Assembly (NCBI RefSeq): GCF_014282005.1
Contig: NZ_JACFTD010000006.1
Location: forward strand, 124,001 to 188,000
Direction of reading: 5' to 3'
DNA length: 64,000 nucleotides
DNA from: Sporosarcina sp. BP05
GTDB taxonomy: Bacteria > Bacillota > Bacilli > Bacillales_A > Planococcaceae
Shown: positions 7,565-15,751 of the stretch, one piece after another
Layout of the letters: each line of letters begins with the position of its first letter
Position numbering within the stretch: position 1 is the first letter of the stretch
Program-made: the position numbers and the translations under genes
The notes under the pieces: model-generated
Seen by the model: the letters and a program-made list of their open reading frames with translations, nothing else
Told to the model about the DNA's origin: nothing
Databases searched by the model: none

Positions 7565-8766
7565 AAGAAGTAGTCATAGTAGACGCTGTTCGTACTCCTT
7601 TTGGCAGATACAATGGCGTTTTTAAAGACGTACGTCCGGATGATTTAGGAGCCGTTGTTATTAAGGCATTAATTGATCGAAATCCTACTCTTCCCGCGGA
7701 GCAGATTGAAGAAGTCGTTCTCGGAAACGCCAATCAGGCAGGAGAAGATAACCGCAACGTTGCACGTATGGCTGGTTTGTTGGCAGGACTTCCGGTCGAA
7801 GTGGGGGGCACGACAATCAACCGTCTTTGTGGTTCAGGGCTTGACGCTGTCATTTACGCTGCACGAGCAATCGCAGTTGGGGATGGCCATATTTACATTG
7901 CAGGCGGAACGGAAAGTATGACGCGTGCTCCGCTTGTCATGGCAAAACCAGATAAGGCGTTTCCGCGCGGTAATATGGGACTGCAAGATACGACAATTGG
8001 CTGGCGCTTTACAAATGAAATACTGAAAGAAATGTACGGAGCGGATTCGATGCCGCAGACCGCTGAAAATGTCGCAGAGCGCTATACGATAACGCGAGAA
8101 AATCAGGACTTATTTGCGTATGAAAGCCAGCAACGTGCAAAGGCTGCGATAGAAGAAAACCGTTTTGTAGAAGAAATTGTTCCAGTTGTCTACAAGGATA
8201 GAAAAGGGAATGAAATCACAGTAGATCAAGATGAACATCCGCGGCCGGATAGTACGCTTGAGAAACTGGCACAATTAAAGCCATTAGTTGAAGGCGGAAC
8301 GGTTACAGCAGGCAACTCATCAGGCGTCAATGATGGCGCGTGTGCATTGCTTCTTATGAGTGCCGAAAAGGCGAAGGAACTAAATCTTAAACCTTTAGCA
8401 AAATATGTTGCGGGCGCAACCGCAGGACTTGAACCGGCTGTCATGGGACTTGGCCCGATCAATGCTTCAAAAAAAGCGCTGGTACGTGCGGGGCTGACGA
8501 TGAATGATATAGGGCTCGTTGAATTAAATGAAGCCTTTGCCTCCCAATCACTGGAATGTATTCGACAGTTAGGAGTAGACGCTAAAAAAGTAAACGTCAA
8601 CGGCGGAGCAATCGCATTTGGACACCCACTAGGCGCGAGCGGTGCCCGAATTTTAACAACACTTCTCTATGAAATGAAAAAACAAGATGTTCAATATGGA
8701 CTCGCAACGATGTGTATTGGTGTAGGCCAGGGAATTGCGGCAATTATTGAAAACGTAACGCAATAA
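7561..8766 (+). CDS. paaJ: 3-oxoadipyl-CoA / 3-oxo-5,6-dehydrosuberyl-CoA thiolase, PaaJ-like
   Basis: Thiolase of 401 residues that carries out the two thiolytic steps of the pathway, releasing acetyl-CoA and finally succinyl-CoA. The active-site Cys is near 90 (NRLCGSGLDA), the His near 355 (GHPLGASG) and the second Cys near 385 (CIGVGQG). The ATG at 7561 overlaps the paaH stop. Biosynthetic acetyl-CoA acetyltransferases look similar, so the substrate call rests on context. Confidence 0.9.
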   Translation: MKEVVIVDAVRTPFGRYNGVFKDVRPDDLGAVVIKALIDRNPTLPAEQIEEVVLGNANQAGEDNRNVARMAGLLAGLPVEVGGTTINRLCGSGLDAVIYAARAIAVGDGHIYIAGGTESMTRAPLVMAKPDKAFPRGNMGLQDTTIGWRFTNEILKEMYGADSMPQTAENVAERYTITRENQDLFAYESQQRAKAAIEENRFVEEIVPVVYKDRKGNEITVDQDEHPRPDSTLEKLAQLKPLVEGGTVTAGNSSGVNDGACALLLMSAEKAKELNLKPLAKYVAGATAGLEPAVMGLGPINASKKALVRAGLTMNDIGLVELNEAFASQSLECIRQLGVDAKKVNVNGGAIAFGHPLGASGARILTTLLYEMKKQDVQYGLATMCIGVGQGIAAIIENVTQ

Positions 8767-8827
8767 TAAAGAAACTGTCGAATCGTGATATATCGATAAG
8801 GAACGATAAAAGGAAAGAGTGAGTATC

Positions 8828-9706
8828 ATGGCAAATACACAATCAATGATTTTTACAATCTACGGTGATTACATCCGCCATTACGGCAACAAAGTATGGA
8901 TTGGCAGCCTGATACGGTTATTGAAGGAATTTGGTCACAATGAGCAATCGGTTCGAGTAGCCGTCTCAAGAATGATGAAACAAGGATGGCTTCAATCCGA
9001 AAAACAAGGGAATAAAAGCTATTATTTCTTGACAGCACGTGGAGAAGCACGTATTGAAGAAGCCGCAATTCGTATTTTTAAATTGAATCCAACTAACTGG
9101 GATGGAAAATGGCGGATGCTTATGTATACAATACCGGAAGAAAAAAGACAAATTCGTGATGAACTTCGTAAAGAGTTATTATGGAGCGGATTCGGAAGTT
9201 TTTCAAATGGATGTTGGATTTCGCCAAATAATCTCGAAAAAGAAGTGGATTTTCTTATTGAAAAGTATGAGATTCAATCTTACGTGGATTTCTTCGTATC
9301 CGACTATAAAGGACCGCAAAAGAACAAAATGCTCGTTGAAAAAAGCTGGCCACTTCAAGAAATTGAAGGTAAATATCAAGAATTCATTACGACGTACAGC
9401 AAAAAATACATTGTCCATCAAAGTATGGTAAACCGAAATGAAATGTCGGATGCGGAGTGTTTCGTGGAGCGGACCAACCTTGTGCACGAATATCGGAAGT
9501 TTCTTTTTACAGATCCAGGACTTCCTAAAGGGCTTCTGCCTGAAGTGTGGAGTGGTAATCATGCCACTCTGTTATTCGAACAATATTATAAATTGCTCGC
9601 TCAATCAGCAAGCCGTTTTTTCGAAGTTGTGTTCCAAGAAGACAATGACATGCGAAGGAAAGACAAATCGTATGACGCGGATGACCACCCGCTTATTATG
9701 GACTAA
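8828..9706 (+). CDS. paaX: PaaX-family transcriptional regulator
   Basis: PaaX-family repressor of about 292 residues, normally released from DNA by phenylacetyl-CoA. The N-terminal winged helix (YGDYIRHYGN through QSVRVAVSRMMKQGWL, within the first 65 residues) and the central RMLMYTIPEEKR segment are family hallmarks. GTG at 8819 is in frame but too close to AGGAAAG (8811-8817); ATG at 8828 fits. As the last gene of the paa set it probably autoregulates through the operon, and the 23-bp palindrome at 192-243 is a candidate site. Confidence 0.92.
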   Translation: MANTQSMIFTIYGDYIRHYGNKVWIGSLIRLLKEFGHNEQSVRVAVSRMMKQGWLQSEKQGNKSYYFLTARGEARIEEAAIRIFKLNPTNWDGKWRMLMYTIPEEKRQIRDELRKELLWSGFGSFSNGCWISPNNLEKEVDFLIEKYEIQSYVDFFVSDYKGPQKNKMLVEKSWPLQEIEGKYQEFITTYSKKYIVHQSMVNRNEMSDAECFVERTNLVHEYRKFLFTDPGLPKGLLPEVWSGNHATLLFEQYYKLLAQSASRFFEVVFQEDNDMRRKDKSYDADDHPLIMD

Positions 9707-9810
9707 ATTATCACATGTGTTGATTAACTAAAAAACCAGTGAATAACTTAATCAAACACTAGGCGCTTCGTGTCCAGTTTTATTTTTGGATTGTTTGGTT
9801 TGAACGACAT

Positions 9811-9891
9811 CTATACGATTACCGAGATGTCTTGATGAGTAGGGATGCGACTTCGTCACATTCCTACACATTTTCTTCGGTAATCGTATAG
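9811..9891. repeat. 81-bp Y-shaped inverted repeat
   Basis: CTATACGATTACCGA (9811-9825) is the exact reverse complement of 9877-9891. The 51 enclosed bases contain a second imperfect stem, GTAGGGATGCGA against TCACATTCCTAC (near 9839-9866), in which 10 of 12 positions pair. No T-run follows on either strand, so an intrinsic terminator is unlikely. It may be a structured RNA or a small non-autonomous element. Confidence 0.55.
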
Positions 9892-10278
9892 TGGTCCTTC
9901 ATCCGCCCTGCTCCAAATGCATAAGTACACGAAGTGCTAAAGCTTTTTGGGACGAAAGAATAGCGGGCTTCTTACCTGGAGAAAAGCCACCAAAGATACA
10001 ATTTTGGCGGCTGATGCTTTCTTTATGGTTTTTACTTTTTTACTAGTAAAGAAGTGTCACTTTCTATAAGATATCACATGATTACATGCATAATCTTTGT
10101 TGAAAAGTAAGAAAGGAACGCATTGTACAACGTGCAAGGGTGCCCGAAATTGTATCTTCGGGTACTTATAATCTCTATAGAAAGTCATCTATTCGTTTCT
10201 TTCAAACATAACTGCATTTTTCACTTGAACATTGTAGGAACGCGACAGGCAACTATTCGTAACAGGATGACCGAAAAG

Positions 10279-10317
10279 GGTGTGGCTAGGAATGACAAAG
10301 TCATTTCTAGCCACACC
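10279..10317. other. 18-bp stem with 3-base loop
   Basis: Arms 10279-10296 and 10300-10317 are complementary at 17 of 18 positions, the exception pairing as G-U on one strand. The stem reads GGTGTGGCTAGG... and no T-run follows on either strand. Its function is not evident; it lies between the convergent paaX and paaY ends, where a bidirectional transcription stop would be expected. Confidence 0.5.
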
Positions 10318-10390
10318 TGCCCCTCGGTAAAGATGTCATGAATATTTAGCCGAAAGCGGACCGGAAATGATTCAGTGAAAATGGTCTTTT

Positions 10391-10429
10391 TTAACCCTTT
10401 AACTGCTTTTTATGCAGTTAAAGGGTTAA
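10391..10429 (-). terminator. Hairpin downstream of paaY
   Basis: Perfect 16-bp stem (TTAACCCTTTAACTGC at 10391-10406 with 10414-10429) and a 7-base loop, beginning 13 bases after the paaY stop codon. On the paaY strand the stem is followed by A-rich sequence rather than a T-run, so it is not a canonical intrinsic terminator, though position and strength suggest a transcript-end role. Confidence 0.5.
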
Positions 10430-10441
10430 TCAACAGATGTG

Positions 10442-10966
10442 TTATTTTTCTCCGTTTTTGAAAATCTCCCGATAATCATACCCTTTTTGAACATATGAAT
10501 CAATCGACAATTGAATAATTTCAAAGTCTTTGTCGTTTAATTCTCTTACTACTTTTCCCGGTGAACCGACAACCAATGATCGAGGGGGGATTTTCTTGCC
10601 GGGTGGGATTAGTGTGTTGGCGCCAATAATACATTCTTCACCAATTTCCGCATGGTCAAGAATTGTAGAACCCATTCCAATAATCGATCGCTTTCCGACT
10701 TTGCAGCCATGCAGGATGACGTTATGTCCAACAGTAACTTCATCTTCTATAACGACGGGCGCATCTTCATATAAGTGAATGGTTGAATTATCCTGGATGC
10801 TGCATCTATTGCCGATCGTAATAGGCCCTTCATCTCCCCGTAGGACCGTATTAAACCAAATAGTAGATTCTGCCCCAACTTGAACGTCTCCAATAATTTT
10901 AGCACCCGGCGCGACAAAAACTGACGGATCGAGAACAGGACTTTTCCCTTTAAATGTGATTAACAA
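10442..10966 (-). CDS. paaY: Gamma-carbonic anhydrase-like PaaY
   Basis: Left-handed beta-helix hexapeptide protein of 174 residues with the three zinc histidines of the gamma class (H64 in STIHLYE; H81 and H86 in GHNVILHG). PaaY relatives act as thioesterases removing dead-end aryl-CoA adducts, or as carbonic anhydrases. It is the only minus-strand gene of the paa region, divergent from the gene at 11054. Given the paa neighbourhood I favour PaaY; a YtoA/YrdA-type carbonic anhydrase is the alternative. Confidence 0.82.
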   Translation of the reverse strand: MLITFKGKSPVLDPSVFVAPGAKIIGDVQVGAESTIWFNTVLRGDEGPITIGNRCSIQDNSTIHLYEDAPVVIEDEVTVGHNVILHGCKVGKRSIIGMGSTILDHAEIGEECIIGANTLIPPGKKIPPRSLVVGSPGKVVRELNDKDFEIIQLSIDSYVQKGYDYREIFKNGEK

Positions 10967-10982
10967 AACTATTCCCCCTCAA

Positions 10983-10996
10983 ATTAGTTTACTAAT
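10983..10996. promoter_or_regulatory. Palindrome in the paaY / 11054 divergent promoter region
   Basis: ATTAGT-TT-ACTAAT is a perfect 6+2+6 inverted repeat 17 bases upstream of the paaY start and about 58 bases before the divergent gene. It could be an operator controlling either side. The AT-rich composition makes chance occurrence possible. Confidence 0.3.
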
Positions 10997-11053
10997 CTTA
11001 ATTATCTTTTAACTCTTCTTAGCATAACATAATTGCACAGGGGTGGAAGAAAA

Positions 11054-12019
11054 ATGATATACGTTTGTAAAGTGCTCCAAATCACTCTTCCAATTATACA
11101 AGGTGGAATGGGGAATATTAGTAATGCAAAACTAACAGCGGCTGTTTCAGAGGCGGGAGGGCTTGGCACAATTGGATGCGGAACAATGACTCCGGATGAA
11201 GTAGAAAAAATAATAATTGAAACGAAAAAACTGACAAAAAAGAATTTCGCTATTAACATCGCAATAAGTGTTTCACCATATACAAAAGAGTTAATTAATC
11301 TTGTCTTCAAACATGCTATTTCAGTCGTTTCGCTATCAGCAGGAAATCCGGCGCCTTATATTCCCGCACTACATGAACAAGGCGTGACAGTCATTGCGCT
11401 TGTAGCATCAGTAAAACACGCACTCAAAGCGGAGGCTGCGGGGGCAGATATTCTCGTGGCAGAAGGGTTTGAAGCAGCGGGCATCAACTCTAACCTGGAA
11501 CTGACGACGTTTACGCTAACCCCTCAAATAGTGAAGAATGTTAACGTGCCGGTAATTGCTGCGGGGGGAATCGGTGACGGAAAAGGATTGGCAGCTGCGC
11601 TACTGTTAGGGGCGAGTGGTGTACAAATGGGTACCCGTTTAATAGCTACAAAGGAAGCCCCATTTCATGACACGTACAAGCATAACCTTGTGAATGCAAG
11701 TGATACGGAAACGTTACTAATTGGACGCAGTGTAGGTCGGCCAAGGCGGATATTAAAGACGCCTTATGCAATGAAGCTAAATGACTTAGAAAAATCGGGA
11801 ATAACACTGGAACAATATGGTGAACTGACGTCAGAACAACAACATGTCTTGGGTGCAATTGCCGGCGATATGGAAAATGGTTTTATCAACAGCGGTCAAA
11901 TCGCAGGATTAATTGAAAACATCCCGACTGTGAAGGATCTACTTGATAGCATGATGGAAGAAGCAGAAAATCAACTGAATAAAACAATTGAGGAATTTAG
12001 AAAAACAAAAAATAAATAA
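11054..12019 (+). CDS. Nitronate monooxygenase / FabK-like FMN oxidoreductase
   Basis: TIM-barrel FMN protein of the 2-nitropropane dioxygenase family, about 321 residues. Visible motifs are the N-terminal LPIIQGGMGNISNAKL and the phosphate-binding AAGGIGDGKGLAAALLLGASGVQMGTRL stretch near residues 174-200. The ATG at 11054 has GGGGTGGAAG upstream; an ATG at 11033 lacks one. It starts the long series leading to phenylalanine dehydrogenase. Family members detoxify nitronates or reduce enoyl thioesters; which applies here cannot be told. An acyl-CoA-linked role would fit the context but is inference. Confidence 0.8.
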   Translation: MIYVCKVLQITLPIIQGGMGNISNAKLTAAVSEAGGLGTIGCGTMTPDEVEKIIIETKKLTKKNFAINIAISVSPYTKELINLVFKHAISVVSLSAGNPAPYIPALHEQGVTVIALVASVKHALKAEAAGADILVAEGFEAAGINSNLELTTFTLTPQIVKNVNVPVIAAGGIGDGKGLAAALLLGASGVQMGTRLIATKEAPFHDTYKHNLVNASDTETLLIGRSVGRPRRILKTPYAMKLNDLEKSGITLEQYGELTSEQQHVLGAIAGDMENGFINSGQIAGLIENIPTVKDLLDSMMEEAENQLNKTIEEFRKTKNK

Positions 12020-12063
12020 GGAAATTGAATGGCTTTAACTATAACTTAAGTAGGGGATAGCGG

Positions 12064-12459
12064 ATGAAACATGGGTTAAACATAGGCAGGGAAGAAACAA
12101 TCGAGATAATTGTGACAGAGGATATGTTTGCGTCGTTTGAGGGGGAAGTTATACACCCCGTCTATTCAACGGTAGCAATGACATATCATATGGAGTGGGT
12201 TTCACGAAAAATTATTCTTCCATTTTTGGAAGATCATGAAGAGGGAATGGGTGCATCAGTTCAACTAAAGCATCTTGCTGCATCTCCACTTGGATCTAAA
12301 GTAATCTTGACAGCCAGTTTAATTGAGCTTTGTGATAATAGGGTTGTGACAAAAGTCACCGCGGAAAATCATTTAGGGCTTATCGGAAAAGGTGAAGTGA
12401 TGCAAGTCATATTGCCAAAGGAAAAAATCGCGAAAAAGTTGAATGAAGCTTCATCCTGA
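12064..12459 (+). CDS. FlK-like hot-dog thioesterase
   Basis: A 131-residue single hot-dog domain resembling fluoroacetyl-CoA thioesterase Fl[13 protein letters not shown] (residues 34-45) supplies the Thr/Ser and Glu positions and KHLAASPLG (69-77) the catalytic His. Relatives hydrolyse small acyl-CoA esters. The gene sits 44 bases after the FMN oxidoreductase and just before phenylalanine dehydrogenase. It could replace the missing PaaI-type thioesterase or release 4-hydroxyphenylacetate from its CoA ester; both are inferences. The fold assignment is good. Confidence 0.75.
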   Translation: MKHGLNIGREETIEIIVTEDMFASFEGEVIHPVYSTVAMTYHMEWVSRKIILPFLEDHEEGMGASVQLKHLAASPLGSKVILTASLIELCDNRVVTKVTAENHLGLIGKGEVMQVILPKEKIAKKLNEASS

Positions 12460-12499
12460 AAAAGAGATTTTGATGGCCAATCTTAAAGGGGAGAATCGA

Positions 12500-13642
12500 A
12501 TGATGCTAGCTGAAAGAACGTCAATAACAAAGGAATTTGAACTCTTTGATCGAATGAGTGAGCATGAACAAGTTGTATTTTGTAATGACCCTTCCACAGG
12601 TCTGCGTGCAATTATTGCAATTCATGACACTACGCTTGGTCCAGCACTTGGCGGGTGTCGCATGCAACCTTATAGCAGTGTCGATGAAGCATTAGAAGAT
12701 GTTTTACGCCTTTCAAAAGGAATGACCTATAAATGTGCGGCTGCCGATGTCGATTTCGGGGGGGGGAAAGCCGTTATTATCGGTGATCCAAAAATAGATA
12801 AATCACCGGAATTATTCCGCGCGTTCGGTCAATTTGTGAATTCACTGGGCGGCCGTTTTTATACGGGAACGGATATGGGAACGACGATGGATGATTTCGT
12901 TCACGCGATGAAAGAAACCAATTTCGTTAATGGCCTTCCAGAAGTATATGGAGGCGGTGGCGACTCATCAATTCCAACAGCAGCAGGTGTTTTGTACGGT
13001 ATTAAAGCGACCAATCAGATGCTCTATGGAAATAACGAATTAGGCCAACATATCTATGCCATTCAAGGTCTTGGAAAAGTTGGATTCAAAGTTGCAAGCG
13101 GATTACTTGATGCAGGCGCCCGCATTTTCGTAACAGATATTAATGATGAGAGTCTGCGGGCAATTGAAGAAGTAGCAACAAAAACAACGGGCAGCGTACA
13201 AATTGTTGCAAATGAAGCTATTTATTCGCAGGAAGCGGATCTATTTGTTCCGTGCGCGTTTGGTGGAATTATTAACGACGCTACAATACCTCAGTTTAAA
13301 GTAAAAGCGATTGTAGGTTCGGCTAATAATCAGTTATTAGAGGATAAACACGGTAAATTATTGAGAGATAAAGGGATATTATATGCACCAGACTATATCG
13401 TCAATTCTGGCGGGCTTATCCAAGTGGCAGATGAATTGTATGGCATTAACCATGAGCGGGTACTTGCCAAAACGAAACATATATATGATGCAATTTTGGA
13501 AGTATACAAAGATGCGGCAAGTAGTGGGACAACAACAGAGGAATCGGCGAATGCAATGTGCGAGAAGAGAATAGCTGAGCGAGGAAAAAGGAATAGCTTT
13601 TATTCAGCTCCAGCAAAACCAAAGTGGTCGTTTCGCAATTAA
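12500..13642 (+). CDS. pdh: Phenylalanine dehydrogenase
   Basis: NAD-dependent oxidative deamination of L-phenylalanine to phenylpyruvate, about 380 residues. It belongs to the Glu/Leu/Phe/Val dehydrogenase family (catalytic Lys region [18 protein letters not shown] near 73-90, GLGKVG nucleotide motif). [12 protein letters not shown] and [12 protein letters not shown] are phenylalanine dehydrogenase features; leucine dehydrogenases have NAAAGLNLGGGK and no GGDSS. I also recognise the C-terminal RNSF...PKW ending. An upstream in-frame ATG at 12443 overlaps the thioesterase; AAAGGGGAG at 12485-12493 points to 12500. Followed at once by a 2-oxoacid dehydrogenase complex, it should feed it with arylpyruvate. 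Confidence 0.9.
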   Translation: MMLAERTSITKEFELFDRMSEHEQVVFCNDPSTGLRAIIAIHDTTLGPALGGCRMQPYSSVDEALEDVLRLSKGMTYKCAAADVDFGGGKAVIIGDPKIDKSPELFRAFGQFVNSLGGRFYTGTDMGTTMDDFVHAMKETNFVNGLPEVYGGGGDSSIPTAAGVLYGIKATNQMLYGNNELGQHIYAIQGLGKVGFKVASGLLDAGARIFVTDINDESLRAIEEVATKTTGSVQIVANEAIYSQEADLFVPCAFGGIINDATIPQFKVKAIVGSANNQLLEDKHGKLLRDKGILYAPDYIVNSGGLIQVADELYGINHERVLAKTKHIYDAILEVYKDAASSGTTTEESANAMCEKRIAERGKRNSFYSAPAKPKWSFRN

Positions 13643-13663
13643 TCCTGATTGGAGGCAAGTTAA

Positions 13664-14719
13664 GTGGAACATAACTATCCTATAAAAAGAATAGTAGATG
13701 ATAAAGGCTTTCTTGTTGACATGAGTTTTCAAAAGCAGATAGATGAGCAATTGGTAAGAAACTTGTACTATCACATGTTACGAATTCGTACATTTGATAG
13801 AAAAGCCATTAATTTGCAACGACAGGGTCGACTAGGAACTTATGCGCCTTTTGAAGGACAAGAAGCTGCTCAAGTGGGTAGCGCACTTGCATTAAACGCA
13901 GAAGACTGGGTTTTCCCAACGTATCGTGATCATGGTGCGACGATCACGTTCGGTAAAAATATGGCCACAACTTTTTTGTACTGGAATGGGAGAGTAGAAG
14001 GGTGTGTAGCACCAGCGGATAAAAATATATTTCCACCAGCCGTTCCAATCGCGACACAACTTCCCCATGCCGTAGGTGCCGCATGGGCTGAAAAGAGAAG
14101 AGGAACACAAAATGCAGCAATTGCCTATTTCGGTGACGGCGCTACCTCGGAAGGGGATTTCCATGAAGGACTAAATTTTGCCAGCGTATTCAAAGTGCCA
14201 GTCGTCTTTTTTAATCAAAATAATGGGTACGCGATTTCGGTTCCGATTGAAAAACAGATGAATTCTGCAACGATAGCACAAAAATCAGTTGCCTATGGTA
14301 TGCCAGGGTATCGGATCGATGGGAATGATTGTTTTGCAGTTTACTTTGAAACGAAAAAGGCCTTTGACTATGCTCGGAGTGGAAATGGTCCGACATTGAT
14401 AGAAGCGGTTACATGGCGAAAAGGTGCCCATACGACTGCTGATGATCCGTCTAAATACCGTTCTGAAGAACAAGGGAAGAATTTTGTTGACCCGCTTATC
14501 CGATTAGAATTGTTTATGAAAAACTATGGCTACTGGAATGATGAGTGGATTCAAGCTGCTCAAGAAAAAACAACTAGTGAAGTCGAAGCCGCAGTAGTAG
14601 AAATGGAAAAGTTCCCGCCGCCAAATGTAGCTGACGTTTTCGATCATGTATACGCTGAAATGCCGGCTCAACTCGTTGAACAAAAACAAGCGTATCTTGC
14701 ACATTTAGGGAGGCTGTGA
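13664..14719 (+). CDS. 2-oxoacid dehydrogenase complex E1 alpha subunit
   Basis: Thiamine-diphosphate-dependent decarboxylase alpha chain, 351 residues. The thiamine motif runs from FGDGATSEGDFHEGLNFASV to NQNNGYAI, and GAHTTADDPSKYR is the conserved loop near the C-terminal third. It begins with GTG 8 bases after GGAGG. Sequence style is between pyruvate and branched-chain oxo-acid E1; position directly after phenylalanine dehydrogenase suggests phenylpyruvate and 4-hydroxyphenylpyruvate as substrates, giving aryl-acetyl-CoA. A normal branched-chain or pyruvate complex is the alternative. Confidence 0.85.
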   Translation: MEHNYPIKRIVDDKGFLVDMSFQKQIDEQLVRNLYYHMLRIRTFDRKAINLQRQGRLGTYAPFEGQEAAQVGSALALNAEDWVFPTYRDHGATITFGKNMATTFLYWNGRVEGCVAPADKNIFPPAVPIATQLPHAVGAAWAEKRRGTQNAAIAYFGDGATSEGDFHEGLNFASVFKVPVVFFNQNNGYAISVPIEKQMNSATIAQKSVAYGMPGYRIDGNDCFAVYFETKKAFDYARSGNGPTLIEAVTWRKGAHTTADDPSKYRSEEQGKNFVDPLIRLELFMKNYGYWNDEWIQAAQEKTTSEVEAAVVEMEKFPPPNVADVFDHVYAEMPAQLVEQKQAYLAHLGRL

Positions 14720-14722
14720 GTG

Positions 14723-15739
14723 ATGACCCAATTGAAAGAGCCGAATCGGAAAAATGAAACGACAAAACTGATGACGCTAATTCAAGCGATTAATGATGGC
14801 ATGCGGTTGATACTAGCAGAGGATAATCGAACCATTATACTCGGTGAAGATATCGGTAAAAATGGCGGCGTGTTTCGTGCAACAGAAGGACTTCAGGAGC
14901 AGTTTGGTGATGACCGGGTAGTCGATACCCCACTTTCAGAGGCAGGAATAATTGGCACGTCAATTGGTCTTGCGGTAAATGGTTTTAGACCGGTTGCAGA
15001 AATCCAGTTCCTGGGTTTTATCTACCCCGCGTACGAACAGATTATGACACATGTTTCACGAATTCGAATGCGGTCGATGTCCCGTTTTACTGTGCCAATG
15101 GTTATTCGAGCACCATATGGGGCAGGAATTCGCGCGCCCGAAATCCATTCTGATAGTACGGAAATTTTATTCACGCATATGCCTGGCATCAAGGTTGTCT
15201 GTCCTTCTACTCCGTATGATGCAAAAGGGTTATTGATTGCGGCGATGGAAGATCCTGACCCTGTACTTGTTTTGGAGCCTATGAAAAACTATCGCTCAAA
15301 GAGAGAAGAAGTACCTGTTGGGAAATATACTGTGGAAATTGGTAAAGGGAAGATTGTTCGTGAAGGTTCGGATGTCACGCTTATTGCGTGGGGAGCCATG
15401 ATTTCAATCGCGGAGAAAGCAGCTGAACAGGCTGAGAAACAGGGGATTAGTTGTGAAATAATCGATCTGCGAACATTGTATCCAATCGATCGTGACATTA
15501 TTGCTGAGTCCGTGCAAAAGACAACGAGAGCGGTCATCATTCATGAAGCGCATCATACCGGGGGACTCGGCAACGATATCGTTTCGATTATCAATGACAC
15601 TTCTTTCCTTTACCTACGTGCTCCAATTGAACGCGTTACAGGATTCGACGTACCGGTTCCATTCTTCACATTAGAAGAACATTATCTTCCAACACCGGCA
15701 CGCGTCGTTGAAGGTATAGAAAAAGTGCTTCATTTTTAA
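14723..15739 (+). CDS. 2-oxoacid dehydrogenase complex E1 beta subunit
   Basis: Beta chain of the thiamine-dependent E1 heterotetramer, about 338 residues. Conserved stretches are LGEDIGKNGGVFRATEGL, DTPLSEAGIIGTSIG and the C-terminal RVTGFDVPVPF. GTG at 14720 and ATG at 14723 are both in frame; AGGGAGGC at 14707-14714 is better spaced for the ATG. It follows E1 alpha without a gap and is 12 bases from E2, so the complex is made from one message. Confidence 0.88.
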   Translation: MTQLKEPNRKNETTKLMTLIQAINDGMRLILAEDNRTIILGEDIGKNGGVFRATEGLQEQFGDDRVVDTPLSEAGIIGTSIGLAVNGFRPVAEIQFLGFIYPAYEQIMTHVSRIRMRSMSRFTVPMVIRAPYGAGIRAPEIHSDSTEILFTHMPGIKVVCPSTPYDAKGLLIAAMEDPDPVLVLEPMKNYRSKREEVPVGKYTVEIGKGKIVREGSDVTLIAWGAMISIAEKAAEQAEKQGISCEIIDLRTLYPIDRDIIAESVQKTTRAVIIHEAHHTGGLGNDIVSIINDTSFLYLRAPIERVTGFDVPVPFFTLEEHYLPTPARVVEGIEKVLHF

Positions 15740-15751
15740 GGAGGAAATGGA

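Larger units (their letters stand above)
9707..10441. other. Gene-free region between paaX and paaY with several hairpins
   Basis: No convincing gene; the open frames lack ribosome binding sites and family resemblance. It contains a Y-shaped inverted repeat (9811-9891), a short imperfect hairpin near 9984-10011, the 16-base string shared with the paaA upstream region (10053-10068), an 18-bp stem at 10279-10317 and a 16-bp stem at 10391-10429. This density of structure without genes is unusual for the window. Confidence 0.6.

Noticed and set aside
10123..10341. 72-codon open frame after paaX
   Set aside because: No ribosome binding site or family resemblance, and it runs through the hairpin at 10279-10317.
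12500..13642. Leucine dehydrogenase, as expected beside a branched-chain oxo-acid complex
   Set aside because: [12 protein letters not shown] and [11 protein letters not shown] are phenylalanine dehydrogenase features; leucine dehydrogenases differ at both places.
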